A DNA stretch of 64,000 nucleotides, from NCBI GenBank assembly GCA_028564675.1, contig JAOVVO010000481.1:1-64000 (forward strand), given 5' to 3'. The notes below the pieces were generated by a model that saw only the letters and a list, made by a program, of their open reading frames with translations, did not search any database and had not been told where the DNA came from. This DNA is from Onchocerca lupi. Its lineage: Eukaryota; Nematoda; Chromadorea; Rhabditida; Onchocercidae. Positions 35,115-48,473 of this stretch are shown here, one piece after another (position 1 is the stretch's first letter; each line of letters opens with the position of its first letter). Both the position numbers and the translations under genes were made by a program.

Positions 35115-38100
35115 TTAGATCATCGGTTGAGGGTAACAATCATTATTCCGCTCTGTGACCACAATCTCTTGTTCTTCGGAAAGCCATGGTGCATTGGTGT
35201 TAAAAGATATTGGATCGAAACCAGGTATTTTCTGGGGAAAAAAAATATACACATTTATATATATATATAGTCAAAAAATTATTTTATCAGATGCCTCTTC
35301 GATGGGACCATCTAAATGCAAAACTCAGAACTCCACATCCCAGCCATACATAAACTAAGAATATAAAAAACCGGTAAATCATCTTACAGAAACTTTATGC
35401 ATTAGTTGTAAGTTCATGTATCGTTATTATAATCACTATAATAATGACATTATAATAACAATATGTGTGATGAGATCTAATGCATAAAATTAAAAGAGCC
35501 ATTTAATATTTTAAATAGTTGAAAAAGTGATTTAAACAAAATTTACCTTCCATTTTGGAGAAGTTAGAACACCTATTGCCGCTGCACAAACGAACAGCTA
35601 AAATTTCAAAAAATTAAATGCAGTAAAATACTGGAAATGCTTCACTTCCTACGACAAAATGAAATAACGAAATAAAACAAATGGTTACATAACATTCCAT
35701 AAACTAAAAAATTACTAGAATCACTATGAAAGTGAGGTCATTCGATCTGCTAAAGCAGTATTGTTGCTTGAAACAGACTTATAACATCTGACGCCATGCT
35801 ACTTTTATTTAATTTGATTACTTGTTAAGTAATCAGTGAATAGAACCAAATCTTAACTGTTAACATATGGTGTTTTCCGCTTGTTTGATGTATATATTCC
35901 GTTAAATATGAAATAAGTATTTTGTTCCTATCGCACATGATGTATATGTCGGATTTCGTAAAAAAATCTAATAATGAAGATAAATGTCAAGTTGTGAAAA
36001 CTTTCATATACCAAATAGCAGACGAATATGAGATATGCGATGGACGGGATCGAGAGCAATACCCAAATATACCATGCATTCCCCAGCTTTCCAGTTATGT
36101 AGTCCGTGAAGAAGTATAAATTAATCATTATTACAACACATGACACAATTAGCGCCGAAATTTGGAAGAATCTAAAAATAAATTGTAGGGAAAGAAAGCA
36201 GAAAATAAGTTACTATAAGGAACAGATTTGATTCCTCAAAGAAACAAAAATATTGTAAGTCCATAATATGGAGTTTTTTTTCTTTTTTATAAATCTATTA
36301 GAACATGTCTTTGGAGTAGCAATGCAATCAATTCTACTATACAATGCTCCAAGGTTAAAGAACATATAAGAAGAACGAAGGAACCTGGAATTGCGGAAAT
36401 CGAGCATAACTTTGGCACTAGATGTGAATGTTACCACTGGGATAAGCGCAAACGGTAGTTGCAGCATTTGAACACAATTTAACAAATCGTTCATTCCCGT
36501 TAAGTCCCGCATACTATTTATGCGTAATGCAAGCAAAAGTGCTGGCAAAATTGTGATGCTACGAGTAAGCAAAACTCGTTTCCAACGAGCCCAACGAATT
36601 TGCAAGAAACCCTGCAGTGTACTATATGAAAAAATATAATGACTGCAAATTCCTATTTGTAACATCTGAATCTTGTCAAGTCGGAAAATAACATGCAAGA
36701 CAGATATATTCATACATCAATTCCAGTAAATAGACACACCTCCATCACAAATTGTCCAGCATAAGTACCAGTCATTGTAGAACTTTGTCCAGCTGCCCAG
36801 ATACCAACAGCCCAAACATAATAAGAAACGATACCAAATTCGCAGCCAAGAAATATACCACCTTTGTATAAATCTGACTCAGCCGTTTCGTTGTTATAAG
36901 GAAACACTGTGGTATTTATGATACCCTCACGTGTGTCACAATGTTCTCTCTATAATGAAATGAGTACAAATCAAATTAAATCAAATAACGAGGATCATAC
37001 AATCAGCAAATAATTGGGTTTTACATCGCACCACTAAAAGATTCTCGATACTTCTACTTGTTTTGAATGAGGATAAAATTGAATTTAAATTCTTACGGCA
37101 TGAAATTAAAACATACTATTTGGTAATTAGTTTTGTTATACAACCCATGCGCAAAAACAGCAACAACAAATACATTGATTATAAGACTACATAATAAAGC
37201 AACACCGGATTCTATAAAGAAGTAGAAACTGGCTTCCTGGACATTAACTTTCTTTCTTCTATCTACTTCGCGACTCTAAAACAAAAATTCAGAAAAAGTC
37301 ATACATTCAGACACCAACCTCCAGATTTTACACTGACATGAGATCTTTATAATATTCATCGGATGACTTTTAATTTATTTTTAACCAAATCAAAAAGGGA
37401 ATAAAGTAAAAGCGAAGAAAAATAACCTTAACAAGAGCAGAATGAAGATATAAATTATGAGGCATTATGACAGCACCAACAATACTAACAGCAAGCAAGA
37501 ATTGATCCCGACCACAGCCTTCGCACCACGGTAAAAACAAACCCTTGAGGACCGAGAGCTGGTTCGGTTTTACTGTTACATACTAAAACTATTCGCACAT
37601 TTCGAACAAGTTTTTCAAAGAATCTACCAGTTAAACTAATTTATTTCATTTTCAAAGAAAAAAAAAAAAAAAAAAACCTCGCAAAAACTATCTAAGCAAC
37701 AACTTACTTCATAACCAAAACTAATTGCCATAATCATAATCAACGATGCGAAAAGAGCTTCCAGCTTTCGAAAACCATAAGTATCCAAAAATAAAAACAG
37801 AAATGTATCCACTACGGTAGTAAGGACGCCCAAATATAATGGAATACTGCAAAGAACATCTAAAATTACTGAATTTTTCGAATACATAGAATTTCATGAA
37901 TGGCTGACAGGGAAAATTTTATAAATGGCTAATACGGATGCAGATCTACATCTAAATAACTCACGCTCCATTGGTTGCAAGATAGATTGCAATTGATGTT
38001 CCGATAACTTCCTGCATGTCGCTTCCAATAATTGCTATTTCAATCATTATCCATAAAATAAGCCGCGGTGTTCGTGGGTAATATTCATATGCGACCTAGG

Positions 38101-41100
38101 AAATGATGAATTTTTGTTTCATTTCTGATTGGACCATAAATATGAATATCAGGACAGCGCGAAAGCAATAGAATCATAACTTAGAATCTATGATTCCATC
38201 TCCAATGATCTTTTTTGCTATTTTCTCCAGAAAAAGGAAAAAAAACTTGCTCACTTCTGCCATATGTCTGCCGCTGACAATACCCAGACGAGCGGATAAT
38301 CTTTGCAGAAAGAGACCAATAATATGTGCTGATAGTAAAATCCATAAGAGCTAAAACATAGAGCAGTATATAATTTTCTATTATGACGATTGATTTGAAG
38401 TATATTCTTGCTTGCTTTCTTACATATTTAGGTCGAGATCAAAAGTATTGGTTAAATAAAATTTATTGCCTGATAAAGCATTAAAAAATTTACTCGATAC
38501 TGAGCTTGTGATCCTGACTGCAAGTCGCTTTCAATATTTCCTGGATCCAAATAGGCTATACTCATCAGGAATCCAGGACCCGTGAAGGCCCATAACTTCC
38601 GAAAACTGAATCTCTACAAAAATTATTCACGATAGCTAAAATGAATTCAACGAAACAGGATAAAACACTTTGCTTTCACATCTTTGGTAGCTGGTACATC
38701 GATTCTAATTTGTAAATAAATTATAGAACTAGCATGTAAAAAAAGAAAATTTAGAAACAAATTGATCTGCTTATCTGAATTTTTTTCAATAATTCTGGAA
38801 ACGAGTTACAAACGGTCTAATCAAGTTCCTGGATGCGAATAGGCTATGCTCATCAAGAATTCTTAGGGCACTTTAAAAAAAAAAAAAAAAAAAAAAAGAA
38901 CATTAACTTACCGAATGTGAGACGTCCGGGATCTGAACTCGACGTTTAAGCATCTGGGAGTCCGGATGAATAATATTCTTTCCATTTTTTTCCGAACCTG
39001 TTTTCTTTGGCATCGGATCCAGATCTGCAGTTATTATGAAAATAAAAACACTTGATTTCAAAAATTATATGAATACAAGCAAAAAAGAAAAGATTAAAGA
39101 GTGAAATCTTAAAATGTCAAAACAAGAAATTATAATAATGTCAACAAAATGTAGTTCAACAGGAATTATATCACTGATTGTTTTATGATTTTGAATTAGT
39201 CTGGATAGTTTAATACATTAATACAGTATGATTTCATACTTTCTTCTACTGAAAGTTCCTAACGACTCTCTAATTATCCTACATCGCCAGTTAAGATAGC
39301 ATTTTCGAAATGCAGTAAATCTCAAAAATGCCTTCTATCTTCCAGTCTTTATAACTTTGTAAATTAAACGATCAATTAAACACAAATTTATGAAGATTTA
39401 AATGAAGACAGAACTTAAAATGGCAGCAGTTGGCAATCAAAAAGTGCTGCTAAAACAAAATATGTGCACCTATGCGTACACATGCATTTGAATACTTTTT
39501 CAACGCTCTCCATAGAGCTAAGGTAAGAACCGTATGATTGCATTTTGAATACTGTAAGACCTCATAAGAATACGGTAAGGAAATAACTGCATTCCCTAAT
39601 GCTATTATATTATATTTAAGGCGCCTCAATATTCACAAATATTCCAACTTCAGCAAATATTTCGTAAATATCGTATTTGTGAGAATACCAAATCTACGTT
39701 TCATAGAAGTGAGAAATGACTAATATTTAAAAAAAAGCAGTGGAAATCGATTAACTTATATAGCATTACTATTCAATGAGAAACTTTACTTAACTATTTG
39801 CTTTGCCAGAAATCAAGATTATTTATGCGTAATACAACAGAGAATAGGAAAATGAAGCATTTTGCATTTTAAATGAGAATTTGAAATCAATTCTTAAAGA
39901 CGGCTTGAAGTAACAAAACATATTAAAAGCAAAAAAAATGTTTGGTCCAAATCACCTCCGCACCGTCATTTTCCATAATCCCAGACCAATAATCTTCCTT
40001 CCTCCAAAAAAAGAAAAAAAAAACAAAGAAAAACTTGTATTGAAAGTAATCCGGTCATCTGGAGAAAAATAAAGCCGATTTCACATGAACTACAATATTT
40101 AAAAAACCAACAAGGGAAACGTGAATAAAACTTTAATTATCCTTGAATGACAATCACGTCATCCCCCCACTCAATTTCTAAAAAACACCCTTCAGTTATA
40201 CGGGAAAAAATTTACGGATTCTTAGATAATAGAATTAAACAATAACTTGCAACATTTCATCATACTCAGTCGACGCAAATCTGTTAAATGAGCAAGATGG
40301 GCTGTCATCCACAGTTACCGGATTATATAACCAACCAATGATTCAGACAGAATAGCTATATATAACAATTTCTATAAGAAGTTACAGTAAGCAAGTAACA
40401 TTTCTTAGCTACAATGATTGTTTTATCATACGACGACAGAATATATAAAGTTGAATTAGAATGAAAGCTTAAATATGAAGAACTGTAAAAAAGACATCAA
40501 AATGATCGAAAATGTGCTGATGAATAAGCAAAATTTCGGTAAAAAATTGGATGACAGAACAAACAGACATTGTCAAGCATGTTATAGATAAAGGAAATGA
40601 CAAAGATTAAAGTTTACTAGAATGTTTATAACAATCATAACCAATAATAATGAAAGCGCACAGATGCAGTCAAAAACTGCAATTTATACACAATAGAACT
40701 GATTTTTTAATTCCTCATGCTATAATGCTGCAACGAGATATCTTTGTAGAATTCATCATTATTTCCGAATTAGTTGCATTTGTGAGTTAGGAAGAAGCTC
40801 AACAACTACTTTAATTATGTTAAAAACCAGTTAGTGTTGTGAACGAACTAAAGCAACTTACAGAGTCAATTTTTTAAAACATCCCGTACGACAAATTTCA
40901 AAAACAAAAATCGGTACAAAAATCGCTAAAAAAATAAAAACTGAAATTTATAATAATTTAGTTTCATGAAAAACGAAAACGAAAGGAAGCAGCAACAAAG
41001 ATGGCAGAAATCAACGGCTGATCATTTTAGCTTCTCAAATAATCCTCATTTTTCTTGAAAAAATTACAATGAAAAGTCGTTAAACCAATTAAAAAATTTT

Positions 41101-42376
41101 CATTTAGAGACCGACATCAGATCCAAGAAACTGTTATTAAAGTCGCATCAGAAAACGCTTATAGTGGCATGCATACAAACGTCTGTTTAGAAAAAAAGTC
41201 GGCAGAAAAAGCAAATAAAAGGCAGTTAAGAGAGTAAATTAGTACAGGAAAATTAAAGAAGAGAAATGATGCAATCAAGCAAACTGTCCTGATAACGATA
41301 TCATATAATGAAGTATTCATGGGTGATAAGCATGTAACATTCACTGCAAAATAAACATTTTTAGTGGTTGAATCATATATATAATTGGATTTTTGTATCT
41401 CGAACTGTTTGCAGATTACGGTTTCACTACTAGGTGTTTTCTGGTTCTTCATCACACATTGTCCACCATGATTAAAATTTTTGATATTGAATACGATTTT
41501 TCAAATATTCTGTTCAAAAATTGAAGAAATCTACTTTATCACCATAACAATATTATGCTCACTGTTATATAAATAGAAATCCACGAACCAAATACACAGT
41601 TAAATTACTATAAAACTGTTTACTCCACCAATATTATGCGTACGTCTATCATGAATATTGGTTATTTCTTCCGAAAACTTGATGAAATCAAAAGGACGAA
41701 CCATCTTCATCTTCAGTATGAGTGATACCAGGACTAAGTAGGCATAAATGCTCGTCAACTTCAAGCAAATCAGTGCTTCCGTACATCTCACACCTCACTT
41801 CTTGTCATCGACTTATTACGTCAGGTTCTAGAATGACGAAATATTTTCACTCTGCAAATATGAAAAATGCGCTAAATTGCGAGATTGGGTTACAGTTTTT
41901 GTCCAGACGCTCTTTTCCTGGAAGAATGGCGACTGCATTTAATATAATTCATAAAGATTTCTAGCGAAATTATTTCAGAAAATTCCAACACCAAGCTTTG
42001 CAGAAAGACAATATGATTTCTGATGACTTTTCGAGATTTCACTAGATTAATTATGTTAAATATCTGCAACGGAACTTATAACTCCTGTTTTGCAGCAGTG
42101 AAAATGTGAGAAATTTGTGTACCACATTCTGGTAAGCACTGAAGAGTATTTTTAACATACCGTAGCACTTCTACCATAGTTTTATAATAACTTCAGAAAA
42201 TCTCCACATAGAGGCTTCTCTTCAGGCTAAAACGAAAACATAATTTCTTTAGAAAGATAAATCAATTATCATATATAATTCTGAAATACGAAACAACTCA
42301 CATTTGGAATACTAATCCATCTTATCTTACCAGTATTTTTACTAAGTTCATCACCAAAACCACTTCTCGAATCCAT
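35115..42376 (-). CDS. NRAMP (SLC11) divalent metal transporter
   Basis: Proton-coupled Fe/Mn importer of the DMT1/SMF family. Thirteen exons: 42376-42331, 39024-38912, 38613-38494, 38350-38255, 38095-37965, 37846-37708, 37582-37427, 37275-37117, 36949-36740, 36611-36385, 36171-36012, 35597-35547, 35231-35115. All junction phases match, giving 574 residues. Metal-site motifs are present: LDPGN in TM1 (D76-N79) and MPHNLYLHSALV in TM6 (M255, H257). The family signature SGQ-type loop is AAGQSSTMTGTYAGQF, followed by VME|GFLQIRWARW. Two sequons (NTT, NET) lie in the loop before it, as in animal DMT1. The C-terminus is soluble (NDCYPQPMI). Nematode orthologues are the smf genes; which one cannot be told. 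Intron 1 is 3.3 kb and contains a second candidate first exon. Confidence 0.97.
39025..41701. other. NRAMP intron 1 sequence
   Basis: A-rich intron DNA. The 98-codon minus frame at 41159-41455 has a hydrophobic centre but no splice or family support and was not accepted. A short inverted pair, ATTCACAAATA and TATTTGTGAGAAT, lies near 39630-39690. Confidence 0.45.
41702..41786 (-). CDS. Candidate alternative first exon of NRAMP
   Basis: Inside NRAMP intron 1, on the same strand, ATG 41786 opens 28 codons (MYGSTDLLEVDEHLCLLSPG, then an acidic THTEDED). They end after one base of a codon at a GTTCGT donor. That is the same phase 1 as the main first exon (42331), so splicing to exon 39024 keeps the frame and gives ED-DLDPMPKK. 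GTTNNN donors are used elsewhere in this window. Mammalian DMT1 also has alternative 5' exons. There is no good acceptor upstream, so it would be a second promoter's first exon. It could still be chance. Confidence 0.5.
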
Positions 42377-44370
42377 ATTTGTACGGGTCTCCGTTCACCG
42401 GATTGTTCATTTCTTTTTTTCGAAACCATTCAATAGCGGATCTTTCTAGCGTGTGAAGCTTCCGCTTGAAAACGGGGTTAGATTCATACTTGGTGTGCAG
42501 ATTTTGATTTAAAAGTGTCCCATCTCACTCCATCTCAGTCACGTTTCACTGTATCTCGTAATGAGTAAATTACAGTACCGTCTCTGTTGCATGACAGCAA
42601 CTGTAAGATTACCCTTAACCTATTTCGCCAATAACACAACGACAACTGCATAAAATCGATTGAACTCGAAGGACAGAAAAGATGAATTATGGGCGACCCC
42701 AAGAAAGTACGTTGGTCTTCGATCTCGATATCATATGAAGTTACGAAAATAAATATAAATTTTGTATCATCAGATACCAGTGAGCAAATACCGCTATATT
42801 TATCTACTCTTTATCAGGGGCGAGTACTCTAATCACTTTTGACAATACATATTTGTAAGACGACTTGACTGAATAGAAATAGCGTGTTATAAATAATCAG
42901 TGTAAGATATTACCATATATCAGTGAGGATTCGTCATTTCCACATACAAGCTTATCACTTTTGGTACGTCCTACATTGTCAGTAATCACCTAATGACTCT
43001 CTTTCTATTTTAATTTCTGCTGGTTGGAGCATTGTGTGAATTGGAATTGGAATTCTTGGCATTGGATGTAGCAGTCGATCAATACTATAGGCTCGAATTA
43101 TTAGAAGACTGGGGACCAACATGATCGAAATGAAGGTTTTAAACAAGTTTTCTCTCGCAAAGTTACATGTGCTAAGGTCTTCAGTTCTGGAAGTTTTTTT
43201 TATTTTTAGGAGAGTATGCAGTTTTTCAAAAGGAATATTAATTCTTTTTCAATAAAGTTAGTTTTTCCTTTAAACCCGGTTTTAACATTTCAGTTCGTTT
43301 CAGTATACCATTTTCAAAAATTCAAATTGTATTGAGACATTTTCAGATAACATCTCTCTGCTTAATAACATCCAATCTTTACGTCCATCGTGATGTTTAC
43401 ATAAGTAGGATTTTATTCTTGCCGTCTGAAGTTAGCTGTAAAACGATTGTGCATAAAGTATCCTGTGGAAAGAAGTGATATGCTGCTAATACTATGCAAC
43501 TAGTGGATGAAAACTAATGCTGCAACAGCAAGAAAAATTTTTAGAGCAATCACAGAATGCAAGAAGGAAGTTCCAGAAACTTTACCCATCAGTAATGATC
43601 CGTTTAAATGCGATCTAGTATTTTAAAATTTTGCACAGAAGAAAGAAAGTTCATCGTCGACAGTGCTAGATACGAAAGTGATATTAAATATGAGTTTACA
43701 ATAACTGAAAAAATTCGCCAGAACATATTCTAAATGCTTGAAGCATAAGTTGTACTATGAAAGAGAATCATCTCAAAAACTTTTGAAAACATATAAAAAA
43801 CCTTTGCAATACTCTCTGCGGTATTTGGTAGTCAACAAATATCGTTGAGTATATATTTTCTACACTCCTAAAACGAAATTTCCGAAAAATGTTCTACAGT
43901 ACATGTAAGTCAACTTGTACAGGTAAGCTGCGGTGGTTGTGGCGAAATAAATATCTCTTACATAACGTTGTGGAAATACATGCGTTCTGCAGAAAAATGT
44001 TTTTCAGACTTATAATGACAACCTTAATGATAACACATGCATTGTGCTCTTTCTTAGTAAAGATTTAATCCCGTCTCATTTAATAACAAATTACAATCGA
44101 GAAGAAGAAATTCAGAATGCAGGAAGGATTCAGTAACATTACATGGAAGATGGAAAACCAGTAATTCATGAGATTCAGCAACTGATTTCAATAAAATTTG
44201 ACCACATTGACAATCGAAAAGGTATTCCTTTTCAGAACAATTAGGAAGAGGGAAATACCGAATCAAAATATTAATCAAGAACGTTGAGAACTGACCGTTA
44301 AACTTCGTTGAGGGTCCGCCTTTCCGTTTCTCGGACTACTCATGTTGGCTGCAAGATACGTATTTTTCCT
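42377..44370. other. Intergenic upstream of NRAMP / downstream of TMEM129
   Basis: Should carry the main NRAMP promoter just above 42376 and the TMEM129 3' UTR below 44371. A 31-codon plus segment at 43030-43124 (LELEFLALDVAVDQYYRLEL, ending TGA) looks coding-like, but its acceptor is weak and no partner exon was found. The minus frame 44054-44278 has no family support. Confidence 0.35.
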
Positions 44371-47300
44371 CTATGAATTCCTAATGATATTTAAAAAAGC
44401 AACATCAAGAACGCAGAATGTCGCTCGACATGTCGGGCACTGAGCTTTGCCAGGCATCCACAATTCCGGACGATGTGGGTCTTGCTTAGATGCAAAGATA
44501 AGTCCCATACATGTGTCACACCTGCAGAAGTATATGTATACTCAGAATTATTTCGCGAAACTTGAAAACATGGATGAAAGACTTTTAAAGCACAGAGGTA
44601 TGTTACTTATTCACCAATCCGATAGTTCAGCATCTTGTAAATGAGTTAATAAAGAAATATCAGAGCGCATACCACATAGGCCTGCAATAGCATTGCGTAC
44701 AGCGGAGTCTAGATCCTTCTGCATCCACATCATCCTGAACATCATTTAGGCATCGTTTCCATAATTTGATATTCGATAGCTCGGTAGAACAACCCAAACA
44801 TGGCTCGAGGCGCTAAAAAAGCAATGCACCAGTAAAAGTAAGCAAAATCGGAGATTTAAATATCGGAAAACTTTCACTAACTACACCAATATTCTGAGAT
44901 GTTAAGAGGTGAACGCTTCAATAAGAATAAAAGATGAATTGAAGATAAACGCTGTCACTGAAATCTGCAACTGTGAAACAATGAATGATAAGATTGGAGA
45001 AGAGCTCAAGAGAGGCAAAATGAACATTTTCATTGAAATCAACAATTTACAAAGTTTCTTCTGCAGAATCCAAGCTGGAAACAGCATCATTCGTAATCAT
45101 AAATTATCATCAACTCCTGAATTTTGGTGTCTCGAATCGGAGACCTAAGAAAGTAAGCTTTGTTTCTTTGCAACTTTTTTGTTCTTAGTTTTCAAGTATG
45201 ATCGCTTGATTTTTGTCTTACTGAGTATTGAATTTTTATTTTTTTCATTGTTAGTTTTTTTTTTCTTGAGTCTCTTTTGTTTTTTTATTTTATGTGTTTT
45301 GGTGTGATTTTTGATGTTGTGGGTTTAGTTATTTTCGTCTACGTAGCTGGTAGGTCATGTTTACTTCAAAAAGCATGACTTATTGATTTATACGAGTTAT
45401 GTCCCACTTTTCTTTTGACTAATGATACTCTATCTACCCCATTGTCACTACGTCATTTGCATCCTCACATAAAATGCGAAATGAGACCTAAAGTACTAAA
45501 TTACAATAGCCTTTACGTAATATAGTGAAAATCGATAATGGATAAAGAAGAGTAACTAAAATCGGTAACAACAATGTCCTAACACTTTTATGAAGACTGC
45601 TTCGATTCAAACTTTAACTGCAGTTGAATACAATGACAGGCAACCAATAATTAATTAATCCCTAATTATTTCGATCAGAATGACCTTCGTCAATCTCAGT
45701 TTTTACAATAACTGAAGTTGATTTCCGTCCCAGATATTTCTTCATTTTTAGAAGGATTTCCAACGAATATTTGAACTATTATTTTTTATAATAACCAAAG
45801 CTGACTTCCGGCTCGCCATAGTCATACTTCTGATTCAAAGCAATTTGTTGTGTGAATGCTTCAATGAAACGCTCATTTAATGATTGCTTCAAAACAACTT
45901 CTCGAGCCATAGCTATGGGTTTATCTAGCTTGTTGCGCAGATCGCGGAATGATTCTGCACGTACTCTGAAAATAATATAGTTAAATTACATGGAACAATG
46001 ACAAATACCAAATCATTTTTTTCATCATTAATAATAAATGAAAAAATAGAAAGTATGAAAAAAGAAAGAGTTACAATTTTTCAAATAATTTATAGGTAGA
46101 CAAAACACACCTGAAATAAAATGGTTCAAAACGTTGTGTTGTACTCTTTACGCATATGCTGATGAACTGTGCCGAACCACCGCTTCGCATATGATGAGAA
46201 ATCTACATACTTGATTGATTTCACTTATAAAATGAAAATAAGCATAAAAAAACCATCCTCTATATTTCAAATATTTTAGCATAACGGAACTTCTATATTT
46301 TGCATCCTTTCCCACCCTATTCTTCAACCATGTAAAAGAAAATCATTATATCCTCGTAATATCATGTGAGCCAATTTCGTAAACAAAGTTTTTGATACGA
46401 AATAACTAAACCGAACAAGAAGAGCAAGAAAAATGAACGCATCAGGAAGAAAGTGAACATAAAACTGCAAAAGAGAGAAAAACAAATAACGAATAGTACC
46501 GGATGTTCGTCAGCTCTTATGGCTTCCAGTGATACATCACTCACTTGAGCACAAATTAATGTATAGTTTGTGATGTTCAAAATCCACGAAGATGTCATTA
46601 CAACTCGATCTATACCTGCACAAAAAACTATGTTCTTACTAAAATGGATAACTGGAGCTAAGAAAAATAAATAAAACTGGAGCTTAAAAATTTAAATAAG
46701 AGACACTGTATAAGCTTATGCAAATCAATTTACACCAAATATGATGAAGAGCACAGAAGGTATGTTAAATATCATTAGTAAACAAATAAGTGGAGGAAAG
46801 AGAATCAAACCTGTTAGAGTGATACTTAACGTATCCAACATATTACGATACTCTGCGTTGATTGATTCGGCCACTTCATGCCAACTGCTTCCATTATTAC
46901 CAAGATAGCGTTTCAAACAGTGCACAGTCGGGTGTTCGTCAAATCTATTCCACCAATGACACAACATTACGACGGCAGCGACTGGAAGTCACTCAAAAGA
47001 TAAGAAGCTGAATTTGGGTTATAAAAGAGCAAAGATAACCACAAGCACAATATTAACTGAACCGAGATGAAAAAGCTGGGCTAGAATCCCAAACAGGTGA
47101 TTTGTTGCTTACCATGTAAAGTATGCTGCATACTTCATCTCCAGAAAAGTAAAATGTTTTGTTAAGTTATTCGAGTCATTCAGCATTGCACAAATACACA
47201 AAAGCTAGCGATGAAAGGAGACATTACCTCCAGCAATGGCGATAGATGCGTGGGCACCAAACTGCAAAATAGTTTGCGGTGTAAGAGTAAATACTGTTCC

Positions 47301-47802
47301 TCGTAAAACCACCGATAAGTAGATGAAGTAAACTACAAGTGAAACAAATAAATAACGTGATTAAATATATGAGCATGACTGAACATAGATGTGCAAAATA
47401 AAGTTCCGTGAAATATATTTTAATCTTGATATTTTGATGAAAAATAAAATACCACATTGAAAACAATACTTAAATAAGTAGGCCAAAAAGCATCAATATG
47501 TGATGGAGCACTTCTTGCTACGAGTGGATAAACACGCAAGTGATCTCATTAAAGAATTTAGGCAATTTAAAATACGAAAATGACTTACATAAAGGTGAGC
47601 AGAAATGTACGAAGCGTGTCAGGACGGTCCTCCTCAAATGATATCCAACAAAATCGTCTCGTTCTACACCCAAATATCCGGAAAATAATGTTTGGATAGT
47701 AAAGCCTGCACGTTGAAACTCCACTGGTGGATATACAATGCACAATGTGAATAACAAATGCAATATAGTATGCAGGAGCAATTCCTGCGATTCCGATGTC
47801 AT
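44371..47802 (-). CDS. TMEM129: TMEM129 ER-membrane RING E3 ubiquitin ligase
   Basis: Known in mammals as an ER-anchored E3 ligase recruited to ER-associated degradation. Exons: 47802-47589, 47332-47228, 46981-46811, 46615-46500, 46202-46111, 45965-45806, 44812-44673, 44521-44371, all in phase, giving 382 residues (human about 360). The N-terminal part has TM1 (LHLLFTLCIVYPP), then VEFQRAGFTIQTLFSGYLG and YHLRRTV, matching the family. Two more hydrophobic segments follow in exons 2 and 3. Central conserved parts are MTSSWILNITNYTL and VLKQSLNERFIEAFTQQIA. The atypical cysteine-only RING is complete: CLGC, KRC, CTQCYCRPMWCDTC, then CPTCRATFC, split over the last two exons. The 12 residues after FCVLDV extend past the usual end. 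Expression is probably driven from the short gap shared with the divergent small gene. Confidence 0.96.
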
Positions 47803-48082
47803 ATCCTGGAATATCTAAATCTATACACCTTAGTTTTAGACAACTTGCGGGAGTTTTAGCTTTGTTGTAGCAGTTTTACTTTCTCCAAAGAATCGTATAA
47901 TGCTTGTTTGCGCATTTAAAATCAAAGAAAATCAAAGCAAAATCAATGAAATCCATCAAAATTGCGCTAAAATAGATGAAGATAAAACAAACAGATCCCA
48001 AAACAGATGCAGACCACTGGGATTGCACTTTTCATGACACCATAACTGCACGCGGTCGCAGCACTTCGACGATGCATTTCTA
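47803..48082. promoter_or_regulatory. Putative bidirectional promoter
   Basis: Only 280 bp separate the start codons of TMEM129 (minus) and the small two-exon gene (plus). No other space is available for either promoter unless the genes have unseen 5' exons. No TATA box or named site is claimed. Confidence 0.45.
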
Positions 48083-48473
48083 ATGGAATATTTTGAGGCT
48101 GATTGGGTTCGTATAGGCAGATTCAGGAGGCTGGTGTGTTTGTTGGGGCAGTCGGGTGACTATGAACTAGTGGTAAGGAGTTGAAATACATTTCTACAAA
48201 AGTAGACAAAAAAAATGATAATCAAAGTGCCTATGTACAAAATGCGATGAATATATTCGACAGTTTTGAGAGGAACTCCAAATCCTTCTACTTCATGGAA
48301 TTAACATCATTGTATTTGTGGACGAATAACAACATACTTGTGGATCAGAAAACCACAGGTTCTGAAATTCTCCAGCATCATCGTTATGAGTCTGCTGATT
48401 GGATGGGCTCAAGATTTGTATTTTACTATTTGTTACTTTTCTTTTTCAGGAAGAGAATCAGAAAGATGATTGA
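48083..48473 (+). CDS. Small two-exon gene, 37-residue protein
   Basis: Exons 48083-48172 and 48450-48473, with a strong donor (GTG|GTAAGG) and a TTTTTCAG acceptor, both phase 0. The product is MEYFEADWVRIGRFRRLVCL, then LGQSGDYELV and EENQKDD. There is an acidic/aromatic start, a basic and hydrophobic amphipathic middle, and an acidic end. In-frame codons upstream of the ATG are open to a TGA near 48037 and also look coding-like (SQHFDDAFL), so a further 5' exon is possible. I do not recognise the family. Composition, clean splice sites and position opposite TMEM129 support it. A longer frame inside its intron (48181-48486) was judged spurious. Confidence 0.5.

Noticed and set aside
41159..41455. 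98-codon minus frame in NRAMP intron 1
   Set aside because: Hydrophobic stretch from AT-rich codons, no splice site or family support.
44054..44278. 74-codon minus frame below TMEM129
   Set aside because: No ATG at its head; TMEM129 already ends properly at 44371.
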